DNA of 56,618 bases from an uncultured Pelagibacteraceae bacterium (lineage in GTDB: Bacteria; Pseudomonadota; Alphaproteobacteria; Pelagibacterales; Pelagibacteraceae). Below, one piece after another: positions 33,082 through 43,778 of this stretch; position 1 is the stretch's first letter, and each line of letters begins with the position of its first letter. Both the position numbers and the translations under genes were made by a program. The stretch is taken from assembly GCA_902562205.1 (NCBI GenBank), contig CACESO010000007.1, positions 1 through 56,618 on the forward strand, written 5' to 3'. The notes below the pieces were generated by a model. The model was not told where the DNA came from. It saw only the letters and a program-made list of their open reading frames with translations, and ran no database searches.

Positions 33082-33630
33082 TTGCAAAATTTAAACATGA
33101 AAAATATAGAAGACATAAATAAAGCAAATGTTAAAAAAATTTCAGCTGAAAAAAAACTCCCAGAGTTTTTTCCAGGAGATATAATAAAAGTTGGTGTTAA
33201 AATTACTGAAGGAAAAAGAGATAGAATTCAGTATTTTGAGGGTGTTTGCATAGCAAAGAAAAATAGAGACTTAAATTCATCCTTTACAGTTAGAAAAATT
33301 TCTTTTGGAGAAGGTGTTGAAAGAACTTTTGCACTTTATAGTCCAATAGTTGATACAATCAAAGTTATAAGATCTGGTAAAGTAAGACGTGCAAAATTGT
33401 ACTATTTAAGAGAAAGAACCGGTAAATCAGCAAGAATTGCTGAAAAGATCAAAAAGAAAATTGGTATTGATATTGAGGCTAAACCTGAGCAAGTTACAGA
33501 AGAAAATGTGTTACCAGCAACAGAACAAAAGAATACTGAGGAAAAAGCTGAAACAAAAGTCGCTGAGACACCCAAAAAACTTGAAGAGAAAAAAGAAGAT
33601 AGTAAGATTTCTACTGAATTAAAAAAATAA
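33082..33630 (+). CDS. rplS: 50S ribosomal protein L19 with extended C-terminus
   Basis: L19 is at the 30S-50S interface. Core blocks are [54 protein letters not shown] and [18 protein letters not shown]. The start TTG at 33082 has AAGGA six bases upstream (33071-33075); the ATG at 33097 is an alternative with no such signal. At 182 residues it is about 60 longer than usual: after residue 135 comes a Glu/Lys/Thr-rich tail (from [14 protein letters not shown]). This tail is charged but not a tandem repeat, unlike that of S16 in the same operon. Confidence 0.95.
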   Translation: MQNLNMKNIEDINKANVKKISAEKKLPEFFPGDIIKVGVKITEGKRDRIQYFEGVCIAKKNRDLNSSFTVRKISFGEGVERTFALYSPIVDTIKVIRSGKVRRAKLYYLRERTGKSARIAEKIKKKIGIDIEAKPEQVTEENVLPATEQKNTEEKAETKVAETPKKLEEKKEDSKISTELKK

Positions 33631-33641
33631 TCTTTTTTTAA

Positions 33642-35045
33642 ATGCCAAAGACTTTATACGATAAAATCTGGAGTGATCACTTAGTCCACCAACAGGATGA
33701 TGGAACATCTTTACTATTTGTGGACAGACATTTGATACATGAGGTGACTAGCCCACAAGCTTTTGAAGGACTTAGAAATAGCAAAAGAGATGTAAGACAT
33801 CCAAACTTAACCCTTGCTGTTGTTGATCATAATATACCTACAACTGATAGATCTAAAGGAATTGATGACAACGACTCTAGAATTCAAGTAGAAACACTTG
33901 AAAAAAATTGCAAAGATTTTGATATCAAACTTTTTGGAATGAATGATAAAAGACAAGGAATAGTTCATATTGTAGGACCTGAGCAAGGCTTTACTCAACC
34001 AGGAACAGTTATTGTTTGCGGAGACAGTCATACCGCAACTCACGGCGCTTTTGGGGCCTTAGCGTTTGGAATAGGAACCTCAGAAGTTGAACACGTTTTA
34101 GCAACACAAACTCTTGTTCAGAAAAAAGCAAAGAATTTTAGAATTAATGTTAATGGAAAACTTCCTTTAGGAGTCACTTCAAAAGATGTAATTCTTCAAA
34201 TTATTGGAAAAATAGGAACAGCTGGAGGAACGGGATGTGTATTAGAATATGCTGGTTCAGTCATATCAAATCTTTCTGTCGAACAGAGAATGACTATTTG
34301 TAATATGTCTATAGAGGGTGGAGCTAGAGCAGGATTAATTCAACCCGATGAAAAGATTTTTAATTATCTAAAAGATAGACCAATGTCTCCAAAAAAAGAA
34401 AACTGGGAAAAAGCTCTTGATTATTGGAGTAAACTAAAAAGTGATAGTGATGCAAAATTTGATAAAGAAATTAATTTAAAAGGTGATGAAATAGCGCCTA
34501 TGGTTACATGGGGAACTTCGCCTGAGGACGTAGTTTCAATTAATGGAAAAATACCTAATCCAGAAAATGAAAAAAATATTGATAAAAAGAATTCAATAAA
34601 TAGATCGCTTGATTATATGGGGCTTAAACCTGACGTGAAAGTTCAAGACATTAAAATTGATAAAGTTTTTATTGGAAGTTGTACGAACGGGAGAATTGAA
34701 GACTTGAGAGAGGCTGCACAAATATTAAAGAACAAGAAAAAAGCTTCACATGTACATGGAATGGTCGTCCCTGGTTCTGGTTTAGTTAAAGAACAAGCTG
34801 AGCAAGAAGGTTTAGATAAAATATTCATAGAGTCTGGTTTTGAATGGAGAGAGCCAGGATGTTCAATGTGTTTAGCGATGAATGCTGATAAACTTAAACC
34901 TCAAGAAAGATGTGCGTCCACTTCTAATAGAAACTTCGAAGGCAGACAGGGAAGAGGAGGAAGAACCCATTTAGTAAGTCCAGGTATGGCAGCTGCTGCT
35001 GCTATCGCAGGAAATTTAGATGATGTTAGAAAATATCAAAACTAA
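33642..35045 (+). CDS. leuC: 3-isopropylmalate dehydratase large subunit
   Basis: LeuC with LeuD isomerises 2- to 3-isopropylmalate in leucine synthesis. The 467 residues contain the [4Fe-4S] ligands in [14 protein letters not shown] (about Cys347 region) and [10 protein letters not shown] (paired cysteines), and the aconitase-family blocks [21 protein letters not shown] and [12 protein letters not shown]. Length and motifs are normal. It overlaps leuD by one base (TAATG). Confidence 0.97.
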   Translation: MPKTLYDKIWSDHLVHQQDDGTSLLFVDRHLIHEVTSPQAFEGLRNSKRDVRHPNLTLAVVDHNIPTTDRSKGIDDNDSRIQVETLEKNCKDFDIKLFGMNDKRQGIVHIVGPEQGFTQPGTVIVCGDSHTATHGAFGALAFGIGTSEVEHVLATQTLVQKKAKNFRINVNGKLPLGVTSKDVILQIIGKIGTAGGTGCVLEYAGSVISNLSVEQRMTICNMSIEGGARAGLIQPDEKIFNYLKDRPMSPKKENWEKALDYWSKLKSDSDAKFDKEINLKGDEIAPMVTWGTSPEDVVSINGKIPNPENEKNIDKKNSINRSLDYMGLKPDVKVQDIKIDKVFIGSCTNGRIEDLREAAQILKNKKKASHVHGMVVPGSGLVKEQAEQEGLDKIFIESGFEWREPGCSMCLAMNADKLKPQERCASTSNRNFEGRQGRGGRTHLVSPGMAAAAAIAGNLDDVRKYQN

Positions 35046-35650
35046 TGAAAAAATTTACTTCACTTAAAAGCATTCCAGCGTATTTACCGATTGTAAATAT
35101 AGATACGGATATGATTATTCCTAAACAGTTTTTAAAAACTATTAAACGCACAGGATTAGGTAAAAACTTATTTCACGAGATGAGATACGACGATGATGGA
35201 AAAAATATAGATAATTTTATATTAAACAAATCCCCATACAACAATTCAAAAATTTTAATAGCTGGAAATAATTTTGGCTGTGGATCATCGAGAGAACATG
35301 CTCCGTGGGCACTTTTAGACTTTGGAATAACATGTGTAATAAGCTCAAGTTATGCCGACATTTTCTATAATAATTGTTTTAAAAATGGTATTTTGCCGAT
35401 AATTCTCGATGAAGAAAAAATAAAAGAGTTAGCTGAATATTCAAAAAGAAAAGAAGAAATTGAAATTGATTTAAAGGAAGAAAAAATTATTTTTGGAAAT
35501 AATGAATTAAAATTTAAAATAGATCCTTTTAAAAAGAAATGCTTAATTGAAGGTCTAGATGATATCGCTTTATCATTAGAAAAATCATCCCATATCAACG
35601 AGTTTGAAAAAAAGGTTAAGTCAGTAAGGCCTTGGATTTTTAATGATTAA
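35045..35650 (+). CDS. leuD: 3-isopropylmalate dehydratase small subunit
   Basis: This is the 201-residue swivel subunit of isopropylmalate isomerase. Key blocks are [26 protein letters not shown] (about 19-44) and the substrate-recognition region [23 protein letters not shown] (about 76-98), including the Ser-Arg pair in GSSREH. The start is coupled to the leuC stop and the end overlaps leuB by eight bases, indicating stoichiometric synthesis. Confidence 0.97.
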   Translation: MKKFTSLKSIPAYLPIVNIDTDMIIPKQFLKTIKRTGLGKNLFHEMRYDDDGKNIDNFILNKSPYNNSKILIAGNNFGCGSSREHAPWALLDFGITCVISSSYADIFYNNCFKNGILPIILDEEKIKELAEYSKRKEEIEIDLKEEKIIFGNNELKFKIDPFKKKCLIEGLDDIALSLEKSSHINEFEKKVKSVRPWIFND

Positions 35651-36752
35651 AGTTAAAAAAAGAAAAATTCTTCTTTTACCAGGAGATGGAATAGGTCCTG
35701 AGGTTATTGCGGAAGTTAAAAAAATTATTCATTGGTTTAACAAAAACAAATCCCTAGATTTTGAAATTGATGAAGATCTTGTTGGTGGAGCAGCATATGA
35801 TAAATACAAGACACCCATAACAGATGAAGTGTTTTATAAAGCTTTAGAGAGTGAAGCAGTAATACTTGGTGCTGTAGGAGGACCTAAATGGGATAAGCTA
35901 GAATTCTCAAAAAAACCCGAAAGAGCACTTCTTAAACTTAGAAAAGAGTTAAAACTTTTTGCTAATTTAAGACCTGCCATTTGCTTTAAACAACTAGTAG
36001 ATGCTTCAAGTTTAAAACCAGAAATTGTTTCGGGTTTAGATATAATGATAGTAAGAGAATTGACTGGAGGAATATATTTCGGAGAGCCAAGAGGGATTAA
36101 ACCAATTGATAATGGTGAACGAAAGGGAATTAATACCCACACTTATACTACAAAAGAAATTGAAAGAGTTGCGCGAGTCGCTTTTGATCTGGCTAAAAAA
36201 AGAGATAATAAAGTTACATCATGTGAAAAATCCAATGTGATGGAAGCAGGTCAGCTTTGGAAGGAAGAAGTTCAAATTTTACATGATAAAGAATATAAAG
36301 ACGTAGAGCTAACTCACATGTTAGCAGACAATTGTGCTATGCAATTATTAAGAAACCCAAAGCAATTTGATGTAATCGTAACAGATAATTTATTTGGGGA
36401 TATTTTATCAGATGAGGCTGCAATGTTGACAGGCTCTTTAGGATTGTTACCATCTGCATCATTAGGAACTAAAGATAAAGATGGAAATTTAAGATCGATG
36501 TATGAGCCTGTGCATGGTTCAGCTCCCGATATAACTGGAAAAGGAATTGCAAATCCTATTGCTACTATATTAAGTTTTTCAATGGCATTAAAATATTCTT
36601 TAAATTTAGATAAGGAATCTAAAGCTTTAGATAACGCTGTCCAAAAGGTGTTAGATGATGGATTGAGGACAAAAGATATTATTTCTAAGGGAAAAAAAGA
36701 AGTTTCTACTTCTCAGATGGGAGATGCGATTATTGCGTGTTTGCAAAAATAA
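35643..36752 (+). CDS. leuB: 3-isopropylmalate dehydrogenase
   Basis: LeuB oxidatively decarboxylates 3-isopropylmalate with NAD+ to 2-oxoisocaproate. The 369-residue enzyme has [12 protein letters not shown] near the start, the substrate arginines in [62 protein letters not shown], and the NAD-binding [14 protein letters not shown]. All are as expected. This completes leuCDB; leuA is not in the window. A 33-base gap separates it from the dmd cluster. Confidence 0.97.
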   Translation: MIKVKKRKILLLPGDGIGPEVIAEVKKIIHWFNKNKSLDFEIDEDLVGGAAYDKYKTPITDEVFYKALESEAVILGAVGGPKWDKLEFSKKPERALLKLRKELKLFANLRPAICFKQLVDASSLKPEIVSGLDIMIVRELTGGIYFGEPRGIKPIDNGERKGINTHTYTTKEIERVARVAFDLAKKRDNKVTSCEKSNVMEAGQLWKEEVQILHDKEYKDVELTHMLADNCAMQLLRNPKQFDVIVTDNLFGDILSDEAAMLTGSLGLLPSASLGTKDKDGNLRSMYEPVHGSAPDITGKGIANPIATILSFSMALKYSLNLDKESKALDNAVQKVLDDGLRTKDIISKGKKEVSTSQMGDAIIACLQK

Positions 36753-36785
36753 ATAAATTAACTTACGCTAGATAATTAAAAAAAT

Positions 36786-38546
36786 ATGACAATTTATAAT
36801 GCACCAGTAGAAGAAATGATGTTTCTTTTTGATAATCTTAAAGATAATCAAAGATACAAAGAAATTGAAAAATATAAAGAAATAAATTCGGAACTTGTTA
36901 AAGGGATTTTAGAAGAGGCAGCAAAAATAAACCAAGAGCTGATTTTGCCATTAGCTAAAGCAGGAGATGAAAATCCTTGTGTATATGAAAATGGTGTTGT
37001 CAGAACACCTCCAGGCTATAAAGAAGTCTATAAAAAATTTATTGAAGACGGCTGGACTTCTCTTTCCTGTGACCCAAAATATGGTGGCCAAGGTATTCCA
37101 AAAACCGTAAGTACTTTTTTTGAGGAAATGTTGTCATCATCAAGTTTAGCATTTAAATTGTATAGTGAACTAAGTATTGGGGCTTACAATTGTATACTTA
37201 CTCATGCTGAGCAAGGCATAAAAGATAAATTCCTTCCAAAAATTGTAGAAGGTAAATGGAGTGGGACGATGTGCTTAACTGAACCACAATGTGGAACCGA
37301 TTTGGGCTTGTTAAAAACTAAAGCAGTTCCAAAGAATGATGGAACATATGAAATTACTGGACAAAAAATTTTTATCACTTCAGGCGACCATGATTTAACT
37401 GAAAACATAATACATTTAGTTTTAGCAAGAACAACAGATGCACCAAAAGGAACTAAGGGAATAAGTTTATTCCTTGTTCCAAAATTTGAGGTCACTGACG
37501 ATGGCGTTGTAGGCTCTAGAAACGGTGTTAGCACAAACTCAATTGAAAGTAAGATGGGAATAAAAGGTTCACCAACTTGCGTTCTAAATTTTGAAAATTC
37601 AAAAGGTGTGATGATTGGACCTAAAAATAAAGGTTTGAGTTCTATGTTCACAATGATGAATTTAGAGAGAATTGTAGTTGGTGTTCAAGGTTTAGGAATT
37701 GCAGAAACCGCGTATCAAAATGCTGTTGCGTATTCAAAAGAAAGAAAGCAGGGAAAAGCAAATAACAGTAAAAATGGGGAAACAGATTTAATTATCAAGC
37801 ATGCAGACATAAGACGAAGTCTAATGAATATGAAATCAATTATTGAGGGCCAAAGGTCTTTTGCTTTTTGGTTGTCACAGCAAATTGATGTAAGTTTATC
37901 TCATGATGATAAAAATGTAAGAGGAGATGCATCAAATATGGTTGCACTACTTACCCCAGTTATAAAATCATTTTTTTCAGATAACGGTGTAGAAATTACC
38001 AATGATGCAATTCAGGTATTTGGTGGATACGGTTATACAAAAGATCAAGGGATCGAACAATTGTTCAGAGATAATAGAATTACGCCAATATATGAAGGTA
38101 CAAATTCTGTTCAAGCAATTGATCTTGTTTATCGAAAAATTTCTTCAGAAGGCATTTTTGAAAATTTTATAAAATCAATGGATAACGAAATCAAAAATTA
38201 TAAAAGTGAAAAAAATTTAGAGAATTTTTTAAACATCTTTGAGAAATATAAAGAAATCTTGGTGTCTTTTACAAAGTGGATGAGAGAAAAAATTAATTCA
38301 AATAAGGACGATGCGAGCGCAGCATGTAATGATTATTTAAAAGTGTTAGGTTACACGGCTTTGGCTTTTGCTTGGATTAAAACTTTAAAAATAAGTTTTG
38401 AAAAACAAAATACAAATAAAGAATTTTATGAGGATAAAATAAATACAGGAAAGTATTATTTTGAAAAAATTTTACCTAGGGCACAGTCACATTATATAGT
38501 TGGAACAAGTGGTAGTCATACAACTATGAATGCCAAATTTAATTAA
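36786..38546 (+). CDS. dmdC: Acyl-CoA dehydrogenase, DmdC-like (methylmercaptopropionyl-CoA dehydrogenase)
   Basis: This FAD enzyme of 586 residues belongs to the long acyl-CoA dehydrogenase group that includes DmdC, which turns 3-methylmercaptopropionyl-CoA into methylthioacryloyl-CoA. Visible are LTEPQCGTDLG (164-174), the FAD block KIFITSGDHD (194-203), VFGGYGYTKDQGIEQLFRDNRI (411-432), and the catalytic base Glu437 in PIYEGTN. The N- and C-terminal extensions over a 380-residue core fit DmdC. The assignment rests on family plus a gene order that ends with dmdA. It overlaps the ligase gene by one base (TAATG). Confidence 0.88.
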   Translation: MTIYNAPVEEMMFLFDNLKDNQRYKEIEKYKEINSELVKGILEEAAKINQELILPLAKAGDENPCVYENGVVRTPPGYKEVYKKFIEDGWTSLSCDPKYGGQGIPKTVSTFFEEMLSSSSLAFKLYSELSIGAYNCILTHAEQGIKDKFLPKIVEGKWSGTMCLTEPQCGTDLGLLKTKAVPKNDGTYEITGQKIFITSGDHDLTENIIHLVLARTTDAPKGTKGISLFLVPKFEVTDDGVVGSRNGVSTNSIESKMGIKGSPTCVLNFENSKGVMIGPKNKGLSSMFTMMNLERIVVGVQGLGIAETAYQNAVAYSKERKQGKANNSKNGETDLIIKHADIRRSLMNMKSIIEGQRSFAFWLSQQIDVSLSHDDKNVRGDASNMVALLTPVIKSFFSDNGVEITNDAIQVFGGYGYTKDQGIEQLFRDNRITPIYEGTNSVQAIDLVYRKISSEGIFENFIKSMDNEIKNYKSEKNLENFLNIFEKYKEILVSFTKWMREKINSNKDDASAACNDYLKVLGYTALAFAWIKTLKISFEKQNTNKEFYEDKINTGKYYFEKILPRAQSHYIVGTSGSHTTMNAKFN

Positions 38547-40174
38547 TGAATAAATACAACCAAAATTTAGATAAAAATAATGCTAATTTTGTTCCGTTAA
38601 CCCCTTTAAGTTTTCTAGAAAGAGCAAAAGATATATATCCAAATTATGAGGCACTGGTATACGAAAATCGTTCATATACTTGGTTACAAATATATAATCG
38701 CTGTATTAAGTTTGCTAGCGCGCTTGAGAAGATAGGAATTAAAGAGGGAGACACTGTTTCGGTAATGGCTTTCAATACCCCTGAAATATTTGAAGCTCAC
38801 TATTCTGTGCCAATGACAGGAGCAGTTCTTAATACTATTAATACGAGATTGGATGCAAAAACAGTTTCCTATATATTAGACCACGCAGAGGCAAAAGTTC
38901 TTATAGTCGATAGACAACTTCACTCAGTAATAAACAAAGCTTTAGAAAGCGTAAAATCTAAGCCTTTAATAATCGATATCCAAGACGACAAAGCAGATCA
39001 ATCTTTGCTCAAAAAAATTGGTGATAAAGAATATGAAGATTTTTTAAATACAGGAGACGAAAATTATACCTGGAAAAAACCAAAAGACGAATGGCAAGCA
39101 ATTTCATTAAGTTATACTTCGGGCACAACAGGTAATCCAAAAGGTGTAGTTTATCATCATCGTGGTTCTTATCTAATGTCAACTGGGAGTGCAATTGCTT
39201 GGAATATGCCTAATAGATTAAATTTTTTAACAGTCGTTCCAATGTTTCATTGTAATGGATGGGGATATCCTTGGACAATTCCAATGTTGAACGGAAAAAC
39301 TATATGTTTAAGAGCTATAGATATTAAAAAAATTTTTGAATTAATTGAAAAACATGACATCAGTCACTTCGGGGGTGCACCAATAGTTCTTAATATGATC
39401 ACTGGTGCTTCAGAATCTGAGAGGAAAAAGTTGAAGAAAAAAGTTTTTGTTTTAACCGCTGGTGCCCCACCCCCAAGTATTATTTTTAAGAAAATGGAAA
39501 ATTTGGGTTTTGAAGTAATGCATGTTTACGGATTAACCGAAACGTATGGTCATATTTTACAATGTGCTTGGAATGACGACTGGAATTCTTATGATGAAGA
39601 TAAAAAAAATGAAATTAAAGCCAGACAAGGTGTAAGATATCCGAATACAGAGGACACAAAAGTAATTGATCCAGAAACTATGAGTCCTGTGCCCAAAGAT
39701 GGCAAAACGATTGGCGAAATCATGATCAAAGGAAACATAGTTATGAAAGGTTATTTTAAAGATAAAGAAGCAACTGACAAAGCTATGGCTCACGGCTGGT
39801 TTCACTCCGGAGATTTAGCTGTAGTGCACCCAGATGGCTACATAAAGATTAAGGATAGATCAAAAGATATAATTATTTCTGGTGGTGAGAACATATCTTC
39901 TATAGAGATAGAGAATACTTTGGCCAAACACCCTAGTGTTTCAATAGCAGCAGTAGTTGCTAAACCAGATGAAAAATGGGGCGAGGTTCCTTGTGCATTT
40001 ATAGAAAAAGTAAAAGATAAAGAAACAAGCGAGAAAGAACTTATGGATTTTTGCAGAGAAACATTAGCTGGCTTCAAAATTCCAAAAAAAATCGCTTTTT
40101 GCGAATTGCCAAAAACTTCAACAGGAAAAATTCAGAAATTTGAGTTAAGGAAAAAGGCCAAGGAATTAACTTGA
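38546..40174 (+). CDS. dmdB: Acyl-CoA synthetase, DmdB-like (3-methylmercaptopropionyl-CoA ligase)
   Basis: This AMP-forming acyl-CoA ligase has 542 residues. The ATP motif is LSYTSGTTGNPKGVVYHH (about 189-206); later come HVYGLTETYG, GWFHSGDLAVVHPDGYI, the hinge DRSKDIIISGGENISS, and the adenylation lysine Lys528 in TSTGKIQK. DmdB-type enzymes activate methylmercaptopropionate made by DmdA, and the operon order supports that substrate. Short- or medium-chain acids such as butyrate or propionate are also likely substrates, as known for the family. Confidence 0.88.
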   Translation: MNKYNQNLDKNNANFVPLTPLSFLERAKDIYPNYEALVYENRSYTWLQIYNRCIKFASALEKIGIKEGDTVSVMAFNTPEIFEAHYSVPMTGAVLNTINTRLDAKTVSYILDHAEAKVLIVDRQLHSVINKALESVKSKPLIIDIQDDKADQSLLKKIGDKEYEDFLNTGDENYTWKKPKDEWQAISLSYTSGTTGNPKGVVYHHRGSYLMSTGSAIAWNMPNRLNFLTVVPMFHCNGWGYPWTIPMLNGKTICLRAIDIKKIFELIEKHDISHFGGAPIVLNMITGASESERKKLKKKVFVLTAGAPPPSIIFKKMENLGFEVMHVYGLTETYGHILQCAWNDDWNSYDEDKKNEIKARQGVRYPNTEDTKVIDPETMSPVPKDGKTIGEIMIKGNIVMKGYFKDKEATDKAMAHGWFHSGDLAVVHPDGYIKIKDRSKDIIISGGENISSIEIENTLAKHPSVSIAAVVAKPDEKWGEVPCAFIEKVKDKETSEKELMDFCRETLAGFKIPKKIAFCELPKTSTGKIQKFELRKKAKELT

Positions 40175-40947
40175 ATCTTGAAATAGATAAGAAGCAGGTA
40201 TTTGCATCCACAGCAGGTAAAGATTTTGATCCAGAAAAACAAACAGTTTTTCTTTTGCATGGAAGTGGACTCTCACATATTGTGTGGTCCCTTACAGAAC
40301 AATTTTTATCTAATAAAGGTCTAAATATTTTATCTTTAGATTTACCTGGTCATGGAAATTCAGAAGGTCCTTGCATTGATTCAATTGAAAAAATTGCAGA
40401 TTGGATCGAAAGTGTAAGACTTTTTTTAAAAATTGAAAAAGTTTCAATAGTAGGACATTCTCAAGGGTGTTTAGAGGCTTTAGAGTATGGTTCCCGTTTT
40501 AAAAAAAGTATTTTTAAATTAGTTTTTCTAGCGGGCTCCTACAAAATGCCTGTTAATCAAGATTTAATAGATCTAGCAGATTCTGGGGATAAAAAGGCAG
40601 TTCATTTAATGATGAAATGGGGTTACGAAGGTTCAAGAAAATTTATAGGAGGTAATCCTGTCGAAAAAATTATTAATTCTTCTAGAGAGGTAAAGGAAAT
40701 ATTGGCCACTGATTTAAAAGCCTGTAATAATTACAAAAATGGAAAAGAGGCATCAGCCGCCTTAGAATGCCCTACTTTATTAATTTTTGGGGCTTTAGAC
40801 AAAATGGTACCATCTGAAAATGGAAAAAAATTCGCAAATTTAATTAAAAATTCAGAGACACAAATAATAAATGAGTGTGGACATATGATTATGTTTGAAA
40901 AAGCTTTTGAAATGAGAGAAAAGGTAGCAGAATTTTTAAAAAAATGA
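40171..40947 (+). CDS. Alpha/beta hydrolase encoded within the dmd operon
   Basis: This 258-residue soluble hydrolase has a complete triad: Ser97 in VGHSQGC, Asp210 in FGALDKMVP and His238 in ECGHMIMFE; the oxyanion strand is [13 protein letters not shown]. The TTG start at 40171 is embedded in the dmdB stop and supported by AAGGA six bases upstream. The stop overlaps dmdA as ATGA, so it is translated within the DMSP cluster. Its substrate is unknown; a thioesterase or ester hydrolase for a DMSP-derived CoA intermediate is possible. The DmdD hydratase, the next enzyme in the classical pathway, is not encoded here and this is not its fold. Confidence 0.87.
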   Translation: MNLEIDKKQVFASTAGKDFDPEKQTVFLLHGSGLSHIVWSLTEQFLSNKGLNILSLDLPGHGNSEGPCIDSIEKIADWIESVRLFLKIEKVSIVGHSQGCLEALEYGSRFKKSIFKLVFLAGSYKMPVNQDLIDLADSGDKKAVHLMMKWGYEGSRKFIGGNPVEKIINSSREVKEILATDLKACNNYKNGKEASAALECPTLLIFGALDKMVPSENGKKFANLIKNSETQIINECGHMIMFEKAFEMREKVAEFLKK

Positions 40948-42053
40948 AAAATTTTTCTATTATAAAATCTAGAAGATTAAGAAGCACTCCTTATACTGAT
41001 AGGATCGAGGCCCACGGTGTAAGCGGATATACAGTATACAACCACATGTTATTACCAGTCACTTTTAAATCTGTAGAAGCAGATTACGAGCATTTAAAAA
41101 AGTTTGTTCAAATTTGGGATGTTTCTGCAGAAAGACAAGTTGAAATTTCGGGTAAGGACTCTGCTAAACTTGTTCAATTAATGACATGTAGAGATTTATC
41201 AAAATCAAAAGTTGGAAGATGCTATTATGCACCTCTGATTGACGACGGCGGCTGTCTAGTCAATGACCCAATAATAAATAAATTGGCAGAGGATAAGTGG
41301 TGGCTTTCAATAGCAGATGCTGATGTAATATTTTTTGCAAAGGGCCTAGCTGCAGGGCATAAGTTCGATGTAAAGATTCACGAACCTAACGTAAATATAC
41401 TTGCTATCCAAGGTCCCCTTTCAGATGATTTAATGGCTAAGTTATTTGGTGAGGAAATTAGAAATCTTAAATTTTTTAATTTTAAATACTTTAATTTTAA
41501 AGGAAATAATTATTTTATAGCAAGATCGGGATGGTCAAAACAAGGAGGCTTCGAAGTTTATGTTGAAGACAATAAGGCAGGTCAAGATTTATATGATTAC
41601 TTGTTTGAATATGGTAAAGAATTTAATGTAAGAGCTGGTTGTCCTAATTTAATTGAGAGAATTGAGTCAGCTTTATTGTCTTACGGTAGTGATTTTGACA
41701 ATAGAGATAATCCATTTGAAGCAAACTTTGACAAATTCATTAATTTAGACTCTGATGTAAATTTTTTAGGCAAAGAAAAATTAAAAAAAATTCAAAAAGA
41801 AGGGATATCCAGAAAATTGATGGGTGTAAAAATCGATCATAATAAAATTGATATGTATTGTGAGAAAACATTATTAGATGATAATAATAACATTGTTGGA
41901 TATGTTAGATCAGCTGCATATTCACCAACTTTTAAAAAGGTTATTGGCATTGCAATGATTAACAAACCTTATTGGGATAGCAAACATCAGTTTAAGATAG
42001 ATATTAATGATAAAATATTCTTAGGAACAGTTTGCGATTTACCCTTCATTTAG
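40944..42053 (+). CDS. dmdA: Dimethylsulfoniopropionate demethylase DmdA
   Basis: DmdA transfers a methyl group from DMSP to tetrahydrofolate, giving methylmercaptopropionate, the first step of the demethylation pathway. The 369 residues have the GcvT fold and strong DmdA-specific blocks: [37 protein letters not shown]-like text near 65-80 (here [17 protein letters not shown]), [35 protein letters not shown], and [20 protein letters not shown]. The length equals the SAR11 protein I remember. This gene is the best single indicator of the organism group. Confidence 0.94.
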   Translation: MKNFSIIKSRRLRSTPYTDRIEAHGVSGYTVYNHMLLPVTFKSVEADYEHLKKFVQIWDVSAERQVEISGKDSAKLVQLMTCRDLSKSKVGRCYYAPLIDDGGCLVNDPIINKLAEDKWWLSIADADVIFFAKGLAAGHKFDVKIHEPNVNILAIQGPLSDDLMAKLFGEEIRNLKFFNFKYFNFKGNNYFIARSGWSKQGGFEVYVEDNKAGQDLYDYLFEYGKEFNVRAGCPNLIERIESALLSYGSDFDNRDNPFEANFDKFINLDSDVNFLGKEKLKKIQKEGISRKLMGVKIDHNKIDMYCEKTLLDDNNNIVGYVRSAAYSPTFKKVIGIAMINKPYWDSKHQFKIDINDKIFLGTVCDLPFI

Positions 42054-42059
42054 TATAAG
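42032..42059 (+). promoter_or_regulatory. Candidate promoter for asd and the sdh genes
   Basis: TTGCGA at 42032-42037 and TATAAG at 42054-42059 have a 16-base spacer and lie at the end of dmdA. The -10 box is nine bases from the asd ATG, again giving almost no leader. Confidence 0.35.
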
Positions 42060-42068
42060 TTAATCATC

Positions 42069-43061
42069 ATGAATATTGCAATCGTAGGTGCCACAGGAAA
42101 TGTCGGTAGAAAAATAATTGAAGTTATACATAAAAAAGAAATTTCAATAGATAGTCTATACTTAGTTGCATCATCCAAAAGCGCTGGATCAGTTTTAGAA
42201 TTTGGTGACAAAGAAATTAAAATTGAAAATTTAGAAAATTTTGATTTTTCTAAAGTAGATCTCTCCTTTTTTTGTGCTGGAAAAACAATCTCTGAAAAAT
42301 ATGTACCTTTAGCAGCTAAACATTCAGTTGTTATTGATAACTCAAGTTTTTTTAGAATGGACCCTGATGTACCTTTGATAGTTCCCCAAGTAAATAAAGA
42401 TCATTTAAAAGATATTAAAAAAAATATAATTGCAAATCCTAACTGCTCTACTGCACAACTGGTTATTGTTTTAAAATCGCTTAATGACTCTTTTAAAATT
42501 AAAAGAGTAGTTATTTCCACTTATCAGTCTACCTCAGGAGCTGGAAAAAAACCTATGGATGAACTAGTTGATCAAACAAAGTCTATATTGAATAATAAAA
42601 ATTTTGAATCTAAAAACTTCACAAAGCAAATTGCGTTTAATGCAATACCTCATATAGATAGTTTTTCTGATGATGGTTATACTAAAGAAGAGTTAAAAAT
42701 GATTCATGAAACCAACAAAATACTTGGCACTAAAATTGACATTACTGCAACATGTGTCAGAATTCCAGTTCTTGTTTCTCATGCAGAGTCAGTAAATGTT
42801 GAATTTGAAAATGATTTTACCATAAAAAAAGTAAAAGAATTATTAAGTACCGCTGAGGGCTGTAAGGTGGTTGATGAGAATTCTGATGGTGGTTACATAA
42901 CACCTGTTGAAGCAGAAGGTAAAAATGAGACTTTTATTTCAAGAATTAGAAAAGATAATAGTAAAAAGAATGCTTTAAATATGTGGATTGTTTCTGATAA
43001 TCTATTAAGGGGGGCAGCTTTAAACGCAGTTGAAATTGCGGAGGCTTATATTAAAAGATAA
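42069..43061 (+). CDS. asd: Aspartate-semialdehyde dehydrogenase
   Basis: This enzyme makes aspartate semialdehyde for lysine, threonine and methionine synthesis. The 330 residues contain the NADP motif IVGATGNVGRKI (4-15), the nucleophile Cys in NPNCSTAQLV (about 123-132), TYQSTSGAGKKPMDEL, and the His/Arg region near ATCVRIPVLVSHAES. The usual length is about 340. It stands seven bases before sdhC. Confidence 0.96.
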   Translation: MNIAIVGATGNVGRKIIEVIHKKEISIDSLYLVASSKSAGSVLEFGDKEIKIENLENFDFSKVDLSFFCAGKTISEKYVPLAAKHSVVIDNSSFFRMDPDVPLIVPQVNKDHLKDIKKNIIANPNCSTAQLVIVLKSLNDSFKIKRVVISTYQSTSGAGKKPMDELVDQTKSILNNKNFESKNFTKQIAFNAIPHIDSFSDDGYTKEELKMIHETNKILGTKIDITATCVRIPVLVSHAESVNVEFENDFTIKKVKELLSTAEGCKVVDENSDGGYITPVEAEGKNETFISRIRKDNSKKNALNMWIVSDNLLRGAALNAVEIAEAYIKR

Positions 43062-43068
43062 TATAATT

Positions 43069-43455
43069 ATGAAAGAAAATAATCCATTATCTCCTCACAT
43101 TCAGATATACAACTGGCATGTGTCATCCCTTGTTTCTATTTCACATAGAATAACGGGCATTGTAAATTATTTTCTGTTAATTTTTATTTGCATTTGGGCA
43201 AGTAGTTTATTTTTTGGTGAAGGTGCCTATGAGATTTTTAAATTATTTTTAAGTTCAGTAATTGGGAAATTTTTTATAATCAGCTTAATATGGTCTTACA
43301 CTTTTCAGATTTTAAGTGAAGTAAGACATTGGTTTTGGGATATTGGATTAGGTTTCGAATTAAAAACAACAAAAATAACTGGGCTTCTGGTTATCTTTGG
43401 TTCCTTCCTATTAACAATTTTAATCTATTCTTCTAGAGGTTTTTTACAATTATGA
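43069..43455 (+). CDS. sdhC: Succinate dehydrogenase cytochrome b556 subunit
   Basis: SdhC is the first membrane anchor of complex II. I start it at the ATG at 43069 (MKENNPLSPHIQIYNWHVSS), giving 128 residues, instead of an in-frame start within asd. It has three helices, the quinone-site SISHRITGIVNYF (Ser and Arg) and the heme-ligand region EVRHWFWDIGLGFE. It overlaps sdhD as ATGA. Confidence 0.95.
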   Translation: MKENNPLSPHIQIYNWHVSSLVSISHRITGIVNYFLLIFICIWASSLFFGEGAYEIFKLFLSSVIGKFFIISLIWSYTFQILSEVRHWFWDIGLGFELKTTKITGLLVIFGSFLLTILIYSSRGFLQL

Positions 43456-43775
43456 TTAAAGCAACAAAGAAATGGCTTTTTTTAAAAATATCCTCTTTAG
43501 TAATGGTTCCTCTAATGTTGTGGTTTTTACTAAATTTTGTTTCACTTTTTGATTCTAATTATGGTGAAGTATTAGCGTTTTTGTCTTCTCAACCTTCAAA
43601 ATTATTTTTTTCTTTATTTCTTGTTTCAATGTTTTTTTATTCCGCTTTAAGTATAAGTGAAGTTTTTGAAGACTATATTCACGTAGAGAGCACCAAAAAG
43701 CTCCTAAATATTGGTGTTTTTTTGTCATCTTTGATTATTCCATTATTTACAATAATACTTATATCTAATTTATAA
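43452..43775 (+). CDS. sdhD: Succinate dehydrogenase membrane anchor subunit
   Basis: This is a 107-residue protein with three membrane helices; sequence conservation in SdhD is low, so position between sdhC and sdhA is the main evidence. The segment FEDYIHVESTKKLL corresponds to the heme- and quinone-adjacent region HxxxGxxxxxxDY of the family only loosely. The start overlaps the sdhC stop and the end is three bases before sdhA. Confidence 0.9.
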   Translation: MIKATKKWLFLKISSLVMVPLMLWFLLNFVSLFDSNYGEVLAFLSSQPSKLFFSLFLVSMFFYSALSISEVFEDYIHVESTKKLLNIGVFLSSLIIPLFTIILISNL

Positions 43776-43778
43776 ATT

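Noticed and set aside
37202-37651. 149-residue ORF on the minus strand within dmdC
   Set aside because: It is antisense to a well-conserved dehydrogenase core, with no ribosome site or protein-like pattern.
43030-43068. Longer sdhC start inside asd
   Set aside because: It overlaps asd by 32 bases; the ATG at 43069 gives the usual SdhC N-terminus and a seven-base gap.
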